A DNA stretch of 64,000 bases. Origin: JBQLZO01 sp052168315 (lineage in GTDB: Bacteria; Planctomycetota; Phycisphaerae; Phycisphaerales; UBA1924). Under the pieces are notes generated by a model. It saw nothing but the letters and a program-made list of their open reading frames with translations. It was not told the origin of the DNA and ran no database searches. The DNA lies in NCBI GenBank assembly GCA_052168315.1, contig JBQLZO010000028.1, positions 1 through 64,000 of the forward strand. The letters run 5' to 3'. Of this stretch, positions 16,244-24,031 are shown in pieces. Position 1 is the first letter of the stretch. Each line of letters starts with the position of its first letter. Both the position numbers and the translations under genes were made by a program.

Positions 16244-18192
16244 GGTCGCTGGTCGGCGTGGCGCGGTGGTTCGCTTGTTTGTTCGGTGATGGGCGGGCGT
16301 GTGCGGACGGCGATGAAGCGTTCCGCGGTGAGGACGGCGTGTGGGCGGGGCTCGTCGCGCCGGGGCTCGAGGATGGTGTGTGTGGTCGAGTCGGAGAGGA
16401 TGAGGATGTCGTTCCATCGTTCGGCGCTGGCGCCGAAGAGGATGATGGGTCGGTCGATGTCGTGCGGGGGAATGGCATCCCAGCGGGTGTCGGGGAAGTA
16501 GTCGTATGAGGACTTGCGGTCGCCAAGGAGCGAGGCGGCGGAACGGACGGACGGTCGATCGGGGAGGTAGAAGGCGAGCAGCGCGGCGTGCTGGTACCGG
16601 GCGGCGGCGATGAGGGGCGTGCTGGAGGTCTGTTCGGCGAGGCGCTGGCGGATGGCGTGGACCTGTTGGGCGAGGTCGCGGGCGCCGGTGAGGCGGTGGA
16701 TGGGGATGAATCGGGCGATGATCGGGAGCGATGCGGTCTGGGTGATGAATGTCATGGCGAGCAGCGCGACGAGCCCGTACCCGATGGACCAGTGCCAGGC
16801 GATCTGGAAGGGCGACTCGGGCCTTCGCCTGAGCCAGCCCTGCTTGGGGCGAGGCGGGAAGTGCGATTCCCAGGTTCTGATGCGGGCGCGGAGGCGCGGG
16901 AACTCGGTGGATGCGACGCGTCCGACGAGCGCGGCGAGGGTGGTGTAGGCGGCGATGGGCCAGTTGCCCTGCGCGGGCGTGAGGAAGGTGAGCAGAAGGT
17001 AGAAGGACCAGATGGGGAGCGCGCACCAGACGAGGAAGGCATCGGCATCGACGCGTCGGAAGGGACGCGTTGTGCGGGAGAGGGCGGGTTCCTGCGGGCG
17101 TTCGAGGCGCGGGTGTCGCCCGATGTGGGCGATGGCCAGGGCCATGAGGATGATGAGTGGGCCGACGATGCCGATCTGCGCGGCGAGGTACTCGAGCGTC
17201 CAGAGGAGGTCGTACCGGTCGGCGGCGGCGGCGATGGCGCTGGTGAGGCGTTCGAGGAGCGGCGCGTGCTCGGTGGCGGGTGTGAGGTCGGAGGGCTTGT
17301 CGCCGCCCGGGAGCCCGGCGTGCCCGAGCAGGTGTCGGACAGTGGGGAACCCGTGGGTGCCGTTCCAGATGAGGATGGGCATGGCGCAGGCGGAGGCGAT
17401 GAGCGTGGTCAGGGCGAGCGCGCGCCGTCGCTGCCAACGGGCGTGGCGCGGGAGCGATGCTCTTCTGAGCCACCAGAACGCGGCGATGCCGGGGATGATG
17501 AGGAGGATGGTGTACTTGAAGAGGAACCCGATGCCGAGGGCGAGGCCGAGGATGATGGCGTGGTGGTAGCAGCGGCGCCCGGCGGCGGCGCGGGTCCATG
17601 CCAGCCATGCGGCCAGCGCGGCGATGGCCCAGCAGAGGATGTAGGGCATGTCGATGGTCATGAGGAAGCCGGTGGCCTGGAATGCGGGGATGAGCAGGGC
17701 GGCGATGCCGGCGTAGCAGGCGGCGCGGGCGCGGTCGCGGGGTTCGCGGTTGATGCCCGCGGCGGCGAGGAGGGCGATGGCGAGGATGGTCAGGGTGTGG
17801 GCGACGACGGCGGGGGCGCGGATGGCGAACTCGGATGTGCCGAGGAGCGCGGTGGATGCGGCGATCAGCCACGCGATGCCGGGGCCCTTGGTGGCGTATG
17901 AGAGGTCGAGGCGACGGGACCAGTCCCAGTACTGGGCCTCATCGGCGGCGAGTTCGAGCCCTGAGAAGGAGTGCAGCCAGGCGAGGCGGAAGAGGGTGAA
18001 CGCGAGGATGATGGCGATGAGTAGGGTCCATCCGATGCGCGGCGAGCGGTTGCGCGGGTCGTTGGCGGGCGGGATGGTGGTGTCGCGCGGTGGATCGGCG
18101 GGGAGCGGGGTCGGGGGGAGCGCAGCGCGGGTCTGGTCGTGGGGGTTGGCGGCGGGGTCGGTGGATTGGGGGTTGGGTCGGGATTGGTTCAC
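16240..18192 (-). CDS. GT39/ArnT-like membrane glycosyltransferase
   Basis: 650 residues. A Pro-rich cytoplasmic tail (1-50) precedes about ten membrane helices. The first periplasmic loop holds ELAADEAQYWDWSRRLDLSYATKGPGIAWLI, the acidic motif of dolichyl-phosphate-mannose/ArnT-type transferases that move a sugar from a polyprenyl phosphate to protein or lipid. A large soluble C-terminal part (about 510-640) follows. GTG 18192 is used; its GTGA overlaps the stop of the upstream kinase by four bases. Substrate unknown; lipid A or protein O-glycosylation are both possible. Confidence 0.83.
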   Translation of the reverse strand: MNQSRPNPQSTDPAANPHDQTRAALPPTPLPADPPRDTTIPPANDPRNRSPRIGWTLLIAIILAFTLFRLAWLHSFSGLELAADEAQYWDWSRRLDLSYATKGPGIAWLIAASTALLGTSEFAIRAPAVVAHTLTILAIALLAAAGINREPRDRARAACYAGIAALLIPAFQATGFLMTIDMPYILCWAIAALAAWLAWTRAAAGRRCYHHAIILGLALGIGFLFKYTILLIIPGIAAFWWLRRASLPRHARWQRRRALALTTLIASACAMPILIWNGTHGFPTVRHLLGHAGLPGGDKPSDLTPATEHAPLLERLTSAIAAAADRYDLLWTLEYLAAQIGIVGPLIILMALAIAHIGRHPRLERPQEPALSRTTRPFRRVDADAFLVWCALPIWSFYLLLTFLTPAQGNWPIAAYTTLAALVGRVASTEFPRLRARIRTWESHFPPRPKQGWLRRRPESPFQIAWHWSIGYGLVALLAMTFITQTASLPIIARFIPIHRLTGARDLAQQVHAIRQRLAEQTSSTPLIAAARYQHAALLAFYLPDRPSVRSAASLLGDRKSSYDYFPDTRWDAIPPHDIDRPIILFGASAERWNDILILSDSTTHTILEPRRDEPRPHAVLTAERFIAVRTRPPITEQTSEPPRHADQRP

Positions 18193-19187
18193 GCGCGATC
18201 AGGGTAGGGGGATGCGGCGGAGGGGGTGCCGATCGGCGTGTGGTCGGCGCGGAGGGGGTCGTCGGTGGGGATGGGGTCGGGGTGGCGCTCGATGATGCGC
18301 TGGGCGGCTCTCCACGCGGCCTTGCACTGGCGGCGGCGCGAGGGCGGCGTGGCGAGTTCCCATCCGGTGAGCGCGTGCCGGCAGTAGGCGCGGATGACCC
18401 GCCAGCGCTGGGTTCGGGATGGGAGTGGGATGTCGGGGTGGAGGGTGTGGACGCCGAGGGTCTCGATCCAGAGCTTGGCGAGCATGGCGATGGGGTTGCG
18501 GAACCGTGCGTTGCGGATTCCGGCGGCGTCGATGAGCACGGGGGTCAGGTCCGGGGTGAGGATGATGTTCGAGGGTTTGTGGTCCCGGTTGAACAGGGGG
18601 GTGGAGGCTGCGGCGAGGGCGGCGGTTTGGTGTCCGATGCGGTCCAGCGCGGTGTTGGCGGCGGGTGCATCGAGCCGCCCGGATGCCCATGCGTTGAGCA
18701 GGTCCTGGCCCTCGATGCGCTGCATGACGAGGAGATCGATCGTGGAGCCTGCCCGCGATGTGGTTCGGAGGAGTATGTAGGGGAGCGCGGCGTCGATGCG
18801 CGCGTTGTGGAGTTTCCAGAGCGCGCGCCACTCGCGGAGGGCGCGGGGTGGGGCCAGCGCATCGCGCAGGGCTCGGTGTGCGAAGATCTTGATGATGATC
18901 GGGGTGCTGGTGGCGTGGGGTGGGCTGGCTGTGGGTGCGTTGGAGCCGGTGGGGAGGGTGATGTTGCAGGCGATGACCGCGCGGTCTGGGCGGGCCTTGA
19001 GCACGGCTGCGTTCTTTGCCGGGTGCGGTTGGTCCCACAGGGCCGGGTCCGTGACCGCGCGCGCGAGTGAGCGCGGGTCGATGACATGGGATCTGAGCGT
19101 GCGCGGCGGCTGGTGGGTGGGTGTGAGCCCTGGGGCGAGGGAGTCGGCGATCGTGTGCTGGGTGGTGTGCACGGGGTGACGGTACAT
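18189..19187 (-). CDS. WaaP-like lipopolysaccharide kinase family protein
   Basis: 332 residues, protein-kinase-like fold. IIIKIFAHRALRDAL (about 97-111) carries the ATP-binding Lys region, the catalytic loop reads FNRDHKPSNIIL with Asp and Asn in place, and VLIDAAGIR supplies the metal-binding Asp. This is the layout of Kdo/WaaP kinases that phosphorylate LPS core sugars on the cytoplasmic side. First gene of the operon kinase-GT39-PAP2, each joined by a four-base overlap, which supports an envelope-glycolipid role. ATG 19187 starts the frame; no clear ribosome site. Acceptor unknown. Confidence 0.75.
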   Translation of the reverse strand: MYRHPVHTTQHTIADSLAPGLTPTHQPPRTLRSHVIDPRSLARAVTDPALWDQPHPAKNAAVLKARPDRAVIACNITLPTGSNAPTASPPHATSTPIIIKIFAHRALRDALAPPRALREWRALWKLHNARIDAALPYILLRTTSRAGSTIDLLVMQRIEGQDLLNAWASGRLDAPAANTALDRIGHQTAALAAASTPLFNRDHKPSNIILTPDLTPVLIDAAGIRNARFRNPIAMLAKLWIETLGVHTLHPDIPLPSRTQRWRVIRAYCRHALTGWELATPPSRRRQCKAAWRAAQRIIERHPDPIPTDDPLRADHTPIGTPSAASPYPDRA

Positions 19188-19477
19188 GGGGGGGCTGGTG
19201 GCGGCGCGGTTGTTCTCAGACTGGGGATCGTGATTTCGGACGAGGCTCGCCCATCACAGAGCGACCAGGCGTGGCGATCGGCGTGTGTGATGCGTTGGAG
19301 GGCGGTGGTGCGCTTGGCGCGCGGGGTCTTGCGGGTCGATCCAGCGGCGGTTGCCTTGCCCCGGGAGCGGGCGAGTTCGGCGACGGCGGGGGGCAGGTGG
19401 GAAAGGTTGAGGGCGCGTGGTCTCGTGCCCCTCCCCCGGATCGGGTGTGCCACGGCTGCACGATTGAGAGAGGTGTG

Positions 19478-20707
19478 ATGAATCCCCACGATCATCGAGA
19501 GTTGCCGGAGGAGCGGGGTGGCGGCGGTCTGCCGGGCGCTGGCGGTGGCGACACCGGCGGCGGGGCGGAGGTCCGCGGGAGCGCGATGGGCGTGGGCGCG
19601 ATCGCGGTGTCGCGGGTGCTGCTGATCTGCGAGGACTCGGGGCTGCTGCGGCGTGTGGAGGAGGGCGTGGCGGGGCTTGGGGTGATCTGCGAGCGGGCGG
19701 GTTCGATGGACCGTGGGCGGTCGATGGCGTTGAACGGCGACTACGACATCCTTCTTCTGGGGCCCGAGTGCGGCGAGCGTGGGTGGGACCTGATCGTGGA
19801 ACTGGACGAAAGCCGGCGGCCTATCCGGACGATTCAGTGCTGCCCGGCGGGCGACAGCGAGTCGGGCGTTCGGGCGATGCGTGCCGGCGCGGTGGACGCG
19901 ATTGGCGCGGACGCTTCACCGGAGCAGATCCGCGAGCGTCTTCCGCTGGCGCTGCAGCGTGCCCGCGCGCTGCGCGACGATCTTCGTCGCGTGGAGCGTC
20001 TGCAGCGGATGTGCCGTCGTCTGAACCAGGCTCGCCAGGACGCCGCGGAGCGCGTGGACGAGCTGAGCGAAGATCTGAACCACGCGTATCGGGAGCTCGC
20101 CGACCAGATGACCGCCGCGACGATCGCCAACGAGTTTGCGTCTCTGATCCGGCGTGAGCTGGATGTCGAGTCACTGCTTCGGGTGTCGCTCGAGTTCATA
20201 CTCGGGAAGACGGGCCCGACGAACGCGGCGGTGTTCCTGCCGACGGGTCGCGGGGACTTCGCGCTGGGCGCGTATGTGAACTGCGACATCCCGAAGGACG
20301 CGGCGGAGGTGCTGCTGGACCATCTGGCCGATTGCTTCCCGCAGTCGTTCGAGCACGAGGCCGAGCCGGTGCGGATCACCTCGCACATCGAGCTCTCGCA
20401 GCGGATCGGTGAGGATGCCTCCTGGCTGAGCGGGCACGAGGTGCTGGCGATGGCGGGGCATCACAAGGGCGAGTGCGTGGCGGTGATCGCGCTGTTCCGC
20501 GAGGATGACCGCCCGTTCGGCGAGGAGCTTGTGACGAAGCTGCGGATGCTGCGCGATGTGTTCGCATCGCAGCTCGGTCGGATCATCTCGATCCACAACC
20601 GGCACAAGCCCAAGTCGGACTGGAACGGGTTCGATGTGGATCGCGGCGAGGGCGGCGAGGGGCCGGACGACCACGCGGACGACAATCCGTGGGGCATGGC
20701 CGCCTGA
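19478..20707 (+). CDS. Pseudo-receiver + coiled-coil + GAF domain protein
   Basis: 409 residues. After a Gly-rich head, residues about 43-150 look like a response-regulator receiver (RVLLICEDSGLLRRVEEGV... AMRAGAVDAIG), but the phospho-accepting Asp is replaced: the strand reads YDILLLGPECG. A coiled coil (about 165-215) leads into a GAF-like sensor domain (about 220-380, ANEFASLIRRELDVESLLRVSLEFIL), then a disordered acidic tail. There is no output domain, so it may act by protein contact. ATG 19478 has GAGAGAGG a few bases upstream. It has no obvious partner kinase nearby. Confidence 0.75.
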   Translation: MNPHDHRELPEERGGGGLPGAGGGDTGGGAEVRGSAMGVGAIAVSRVLLICEDSGLLRRVEEGVAGLGVICERAGSMDRGRSMALNGDYDILLLGPECGERGWDLIVELDESRRPIRTIQCCPAGDSESGVRAMRAGAVDAIGADASPEQIRERLPLALQRARALRDDLRRVERLQRMCRRLNQARQDAAERVDELSEDLNHAYRELADQMTAATIANEFASLIRRELDVESLLRVSLEFILGKTGPTNAAVFLPTGRGDFALGAYVNCDIPKDAAEVLLDHLADCFPQSFEHEAEPVRITSHIELSQRIGEDASWLSGHEVLAMAGHHKGECVAVIALFREDDRPFGEELVTKLRMLRDVFASQLGRIISIHNRHKPKSDWNGFDVDRGEGGEGPDDHADDNPWGMAA

Positions 20708-20744
20708 GGCGTGGGCGTGGATGGGAAGGGGCGCGGGGGCGGGA

Positions 20745-21248
20745 TCAGGCTTCCGTCGCGTTGGTGTTGAGCGGGCGCTCGAAGGTCCAGAAGTCTTCCT
20801 TGCGCGACCATCCGAGGCGTTGGTAGAGGGCGTGGGCGGGCTCGTTGGTGTGGTGGGTCTTGAGCTGGAGGTTGTTGGCGCCCGAGTCCCTGGCGAACTC
20901 GTCGACGGTGGCGAGCAGGGATGTGGCGACGCCGCGGCGCCTGGCGTGGGGGACGACGAAGAGGTCGTTGAGGGTCCAGTCGCGGCGCATGGCGGTGGAC
21001 TGCCACTTGGGGTAGAGCAAGGCGAAGCCGAGGGGCTCGGCGGTGTTGTTGTCGGCGTCGGCGGTTGATTCGGCGATAAAGACGATGGCATCGTGGTTGT
21101 TGAGGCGGTCGGTGAGGTAGATGCCGGCCCTTCCCTGTCCGGGATCGCGCTTGTAGAAGCGGCAGTAGGCCTCGAACATGGGTGCGAGCGCGGGGACATC
21201 GCTGATGCCGGCGCGACGGATTGCGATGGTGGCTTGGGTGTCGGGCAT
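20745..21248 (-). CDS. GNAT-family N-acetyltransferase
   Basis: 167 residues, standard GNAT size. The acetyl-CoA-binding motif is LFVVPHARRRGVATSLLATV (about 94-113) and motif B is NEPAHALYQRLGW. The family moves an acetyl group from acetyl-CoA to an amine of a small molecule or protein; the substrate is not readable. The layout resembles diamine or aminoglycoside acetyltransferase relatives, no more. Notable for what lies upstream: a leader of up to 470 bases with a promoter, a 12-codon open frame and an intrinsic terminator, so expression may be controlled by attenuation. Confidence 0.87.
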   Translation of the reverse strand: MPDTQATIAIRRAGISDVPALAPMFEAYCRFYKRDPGQGRAGIYLTDRLNNHDAIVFIAESTADADNNTAEPLGFALLYPKWQSTAMRRDWTLNDLFVVPHARRRGVATSLLATVDEFARDSGANNLQLKTHHTNEPAHALYQRLGWSRKEDFWTFERPLNTNATEA

Positions 21249-21329
21249 GTGGTTCCGTGGGGTGTGGGTCCTGCGGACGCGTGCCGCTCGCCATCGGAAC
21301 GGGGAAGAGTGTAGGGCGCGGATGCGGGT

Positions 21330-21365
21330 AAAAAAACTGCCGCCTCCCCTGTGCGGGGAGGCGGC
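21330..21365 (-). terminator. Strong intrinsic terminator ahead of the GNAT gene
   Basis: Perfect 11-base GC-rich stem (21339-21349 with 21355-21365), five-base loop, then AG and seven T on the minus strand. It ends 80 bases before the GNAT start codon, so it either ends a small RNA or acts as an attenuator. Confidence 0.88.
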
Positions 21366-21486
21366 GTCTGTCGTGCCGATCCTCTGTTCGCGTGGTTCCC
21401 GTTTGATGGGCGTGTGCCCCGTCGGGTGATCACCGTTCGGAGGATCGAGGCTGCATGGGACCGCGGCGAGCGGGCCCGTCGGACCG

Positions 21487-21525
21487 CTAGCCTTGCAGCC
21501 CCTGGTAAGAATCGCGATTGGTCAC
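21487..21525 (-). CDS. 12-codon open frame with optimal ribosome site (leader peptide candidate)
   Basis: Read on the minus strand, GTG at 21525 starts the peptide MTNRDSYQGLQG, stopping at TAG 21487-21489. A 13-base Shine-Dalgarno match ends directly before the GTG, with GGAGG six bases upstream, the best ribosome site in the window. Its last codons contain GGCTGCA, which pairs perfectly with TGCAGCC 43 bases downstream. Translation could therefore control folding of the RNA ahead of the terminator. No run of regulatory codons is present. Existence of the peptide is an inference. Confidence 0.45.
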   Translation of the reverse strand: MTNRDSYQGLQG

Positions 21526-21538
21526 GGATCACCTCCTT
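21526..21538 (-). promoter_or_regulatory. Extended Shine-Dalgarno, 13-base match to the 16S rRNA tail
   Basis: AAGGAGGTGATCC on the minus strand complements 13 bases of the usual bacterial 16S 3' end. Other genes here have four to six matching bases at most. Confidence 0.7.
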
Positions 21539-21725
21539 CGAGACAAGGCCTCACCGTCGAGCGCTTTGCGAGTTGCGTTCGGCGGCCTGATCCTCCGCGG
21601 ATCGTCATCCGCGGCACATCGCCCGTCGGCCGGTGTTTGTGTGGCCGTCGGTCGTCGCGTCCGCCGCGTCCGCGGGCCCCGTTTTCCGGCGAGGCCGTTG
21701 CGACGCGCTGCAACGCGATGCTTTC

Positions 21726-21753
21726 AGTATCGATCGGATTCGGCGCGCGTCAA
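21726..21753 (-). promoter_or_regulatory. sigma70-type promoter TTGACG-N16-GATACT
   Basis: On the minus strand -35 is at 21753-21748 and -10 at 21731-21726. Predicted start near 21719, giving about 390 bases to the terminator or about 470 to the GNAT start. Confidence 0.65.
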
Positions 21754-21841
21754 CAGAAAGGGCTGGTTCGGCGGCGAAATCCGGCGATCGTCCTGAAATG
21801 TGGGCGTGGGGGCGGCGTGGGGGTGGGGTCGGGAGGAATGG

Positions 21842-22027
21842 TCAGCCGCTGAATTCGTCGAACTCGCCCTTGCCGGCCTGCTCGTCGATGTACTTCTGGA
21901 AGTCGCCCATCTTGTAGGAGACGAAGCAGAAGACATGGTGGAGCGTGAGCCACTCGATGTCGGAGCGGTCTTCATCGAGGTCCTTGCGGAGCCTGTTGAG
22001 TTCGGCGAGGAGTGTCTCGGCTTTCAT
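21842..22027 (-). CDS. Small acidic protein, unknown function
   Basis: 61 residues: a helical, charged N-terminus (LLAELNRLRKDLDEDRSDIEWL), an aromatic centre (HHVFCFVSYKMGDFQKY) and an acidic end. No signal peptide and no known family. It sits 37 bases downstream of the ytoQ-like gene on the same strand, so the two are probably co-transcribed. ATG 22027 begins the frame that makes sense; further upstream the frame is a shadow of the neighbour. Confidence 0.6.
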   Translation of the reverse strand: MKAETLLAELNRLRKDLDEDRSDIEWLTLHHVFCFVSYKMGDFQKYIDEQAGKGEFDEFSG

Positions 22028-22064
22028 GGTGATGCGTGGTTCCGTGGTTGGTGGGTGGGCGCGG

Positions 22065-22511
22065 TCACTTGAGCATGACATAGCGCATGATGTCGACGAC
22101 CTGCTCGGGCGTTCGGGCGACGGCGAGGGCGGCCGCGTCGACCTCCTTGAGCGCGTGGTCGAGGTTCTCGTCGTGGATGGTGATGAGGGGTTTGTTGAGT
22201 GCGGCGGCGAAGCCGGCGTCGAAGGCGGCGTTCCACTCGCGGTACTCGCCGGCGAAGCGGACGACGATGAGGTCGGCGCTCTCGATGAGGGTGCGGGTTC
22301 GGATGGCGTTGATGGAGGCGCCCTTGTGGTCTTTCCAGAAGGGGCGGTCTTCCGGGCCGAGGATGTCGACGCCGCAGTTGTCCGAGGCGGTGTGGTCGGT
22401 GACCGGTGTGCCGAAGACGACGGGGAGCCTGGCGCGCTCGGCGTGCTTGAGGATGCGGGCGCGCCAGTCGGAGTGGATCTCTCCGGCGAGGTAGACGGAC
22501 CATTCCTGCAT
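22065..22511 (-). CDS. YtoQ family protein
   Basis: 148 residues, the normal YtoQ length. It starts MQEWSVYLAGEIHSDWR and contains the family stretches FGTPVTDHTASDNCGVDILG and FAGEYREWNAAFDAGFAAAL. YtoQ belongs to the nucleoside 2-deoxyribosyltransferase-like fold; no activity is established to my knowledge. ATG 22511 has GGAG nine bases upstream. It precedes the 61-residue gene on the same strand and is divergent from the UbiA-type gene. Confidence 0.85.
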   Translation of the reverse strand: MQEWSVYLAGEIHSDWRARILKHAERARLPVVFGTPVTDHTASDNCGVDILGPEDRPFWKDHKGASINAIRTRTLIESADLIVVRFAGEYREWNAAFDAGFAAALNKPLITIHDENLDHALKEVDAAALAVARTPEQVVDIMRYVMLK

Positions 22512-22695
22512 GGTGGTGGGCTCCGCTGGGGGTGGGCGGTGGTGGGGCGTGCGTGTGGGGCGCGGATCGGGGCGCGTGTGGCGTGCCCCTGCGCCGTTCG
22601 GTGGGATGGTAGGGGTTCGGGGCGGCGCGGCGGCGGAAGCGCGTGGAGGTGGATGGTCCTACCTTTGGAGGATCGAGCGGAGGATGGGAGATCGG

Positions 22696-23709
22696 ATGGC
22701 GGCTCCAATGGGCGATGCGGCGGCGCGGGAGGGTGCGGGCGCGGATGGGTCCGGAGCGGGCCCGGGCGGTGCCGCGGTCGGCGCGGGGTGGTTGGATCGT
22801 GTGCGGATCGCGCTGGGCGACATCAAGCTGGCGCACTCGGTGTTCGCGCTGCCGTTCGCGGTGATCGGGGCGGTGGTGGCGCGGGCTCGCAGCGCCGATG
22901 GCGGGACGGCGTGGTGGTCGTTCTTTGTCGGGATCGTGCTGGTGTGCGCGTGCATGGTGGCGGCGCGGACCTGGGCGATGCTGGTCAATCGTCTGGCGGA
23001 CCATCGTTTCGATGCGGCGAATCCGCGGACGGCGGGTCGTGCGGTGGCGTCCGGGCGGCTGGGGGTGCGCGAGGGGTGGGCGATGGCGCTGGTGAGCGCG
23101 GGGCTGTTCGTCGTGCTGGCTGGCGGGTTCTGGGTGGCGCTGGGGAACGCGTGGCCGCTGGCGCTGAGCGTGCCGGTGCTGGGGTGGATCGCGCTGTACT
23201 CGTACACGAAGCGGTTCACCGCGCTGTGCCATTTGTTCCTGGGGTCGGCGCTGGCGTTGTCGCCGTTGGCGGCGGCGATCGCGATGAATCCGGAGGTGGT
23301 GTTCGGCTGGACGGCGACGGGGTCGGCGCTGGTGACGCTGTCGGGGTTCGTGATGCTGTGGGTGGGTGGGTTCGATGTGGCGTATGCGCTGCAGGATCTG
23401 GCGTTCGACCGTGAGCGGGGGTTGCGTTCGGTGCCCTCAGCGCTGGGTGTGGGCGGGGCGCTGTGGGTGTCGCGCGGGCTGCACGCGGGGGCGCTGGTGT
23501 GCCTGGCGGGATTCGTGTGGCGTGAGCCGAGCATGGGGGCCCTGGCGTGGGCGGGATGGGCGGCGGTGGGGTGTCTGTTGGTGTGGGAGCATGCGGTGCT
23601 TGCGCGGCGCGGGGTGGCCGGGCTGCCGCTGGCGTTCTTCACGCTCAACGGCGTGGTGTCGTGCCTTTTCGGGGTTCTGGCGGTGACTGATGGGTTTGTG
23701 GGGGTGTGA
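22696..23709 (+). CDS. ubiA: UbiA-type aromatic polyprenyltransferase
   Basis: 337 residues, about eight to nine membrane helices. Two Asp-rich prenyl-diphosphate motifs are present: NRLADHRFDAANPRTAGRAVASG (about 98-120) and YALQDLAFDRERGLRSVPSALG (about 225-246), both in the forms used by 4-hydroxybenzoate/futalosine-pathway prenyltransferases. It attaches an isoprenoid chain to an aromatic acid in quinone biosynthesis; with UbiE in the same window, menaquinone via the futalosine route (MqnP-like) is the likelier role. ATG 22696 is chosen for GGGAG five bases upstream; ATG 22684 is possible. TACCTT at 22657-22662 is a candidate -10. Confidence 0.85.
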   Translation: MAAPMGDAAAREGAGADGSGAGPGGAAVGAGWLDRVRIALGDIKLAHSVFALPFAVIGAVVARARSADGGTAWWSFFVGIVLVCACMVAARTWAMLVNRLADHRFDAANPRTAGRAVASGRLGVREGWAMALVSAGLFVVLAGGFWVALGNAWPLALSVPVLGWIALYSYTKRFTALCHLFLGSALALSPLAAAIAMNPEVVFGWTATGSALVTLSGFVMLWVGGFDVAYALQDLAFDRERGLRSVPSALGVGGALWVSRGLHAGALVCLAGFVWREPSMGALAWAGWAAVGCLLVWEHAVLARRGVAGLPLAFFTLNGVVSCLFGVLAVTDGFVGV

Positions 23710-24031
23710 GGCGGGTGTGGCTGGGGGTTTCGCCGCTGCGAGTTCGGGTGGATGGGGCGGATTCGCCGTGCTGGAAGGGTGGATTTCGGGACCTTGGTGG
23801 AAGAATTGGCGATTCCTGTGGGTATGTTTGTGTGAGGGGCGACGGAGTTCGGAGCGGGATCCGTCAGAAACAGACCACCACCCTGGAAGGGCGGCGAGCC
23901 GACACCACCAGCGGCTCGCCGCCTTCTGTGTTTTTTGGGGTTGGGCGGTTTGGGGCGGGGATGGCGTGTGTGGCTGGGCGTGGTGGAGGCGTTGGGGGGC
24001 GCTACTGTCTTGTTCAGGAGGCATGTGCCAT
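23710..24031 (+). other. 322-base intergenic region
   Basis: Contains the terminator at 23890-23936 and, ahead of the next gene, a TACTGT hexamer near 24004 and AGGAGG at 24016-24021. No gene seen. Confidence 0.6.
23890..23936 (+). terminator. Intrinsic terminator
   Basis: Perfect 12-base stem (23890-23901 with 23912-23923), ten-base loop, seven-base gap, then six T. It lies 180 bases after the UbiA-type gene, which it probably ends. Confidence 0.8.

Larger units (their letters stand above)
21249..21841. other. 593-base region without a conventional gene
   Basis: Holds the promoter, extended ribosome site, 12-codon frame, paired arms GGCTGCA/TGCAGCC and terminator listed separately. The stretch 21539-21719 shows no conserved gene in either strand. 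Confidence 0.6.

Noticed and set aside
21526..21538. The plus strand reads like the last 13 bases of 16S rRNA
   Set aside because: The flanking sequence has nothing in common with the 16S helix 45 region; it is simply the complement of a long Shine-Dalgarno on the minus strand.
21325..21720. tmRNA or RNase P RNA as the product of the promoter-to-terminator unit
   Set aside because: The length would fit, but I find no tRNA-like ends or alanine-rich tag frame for tmRNA, and no conserved P4 sequences for RNase P.
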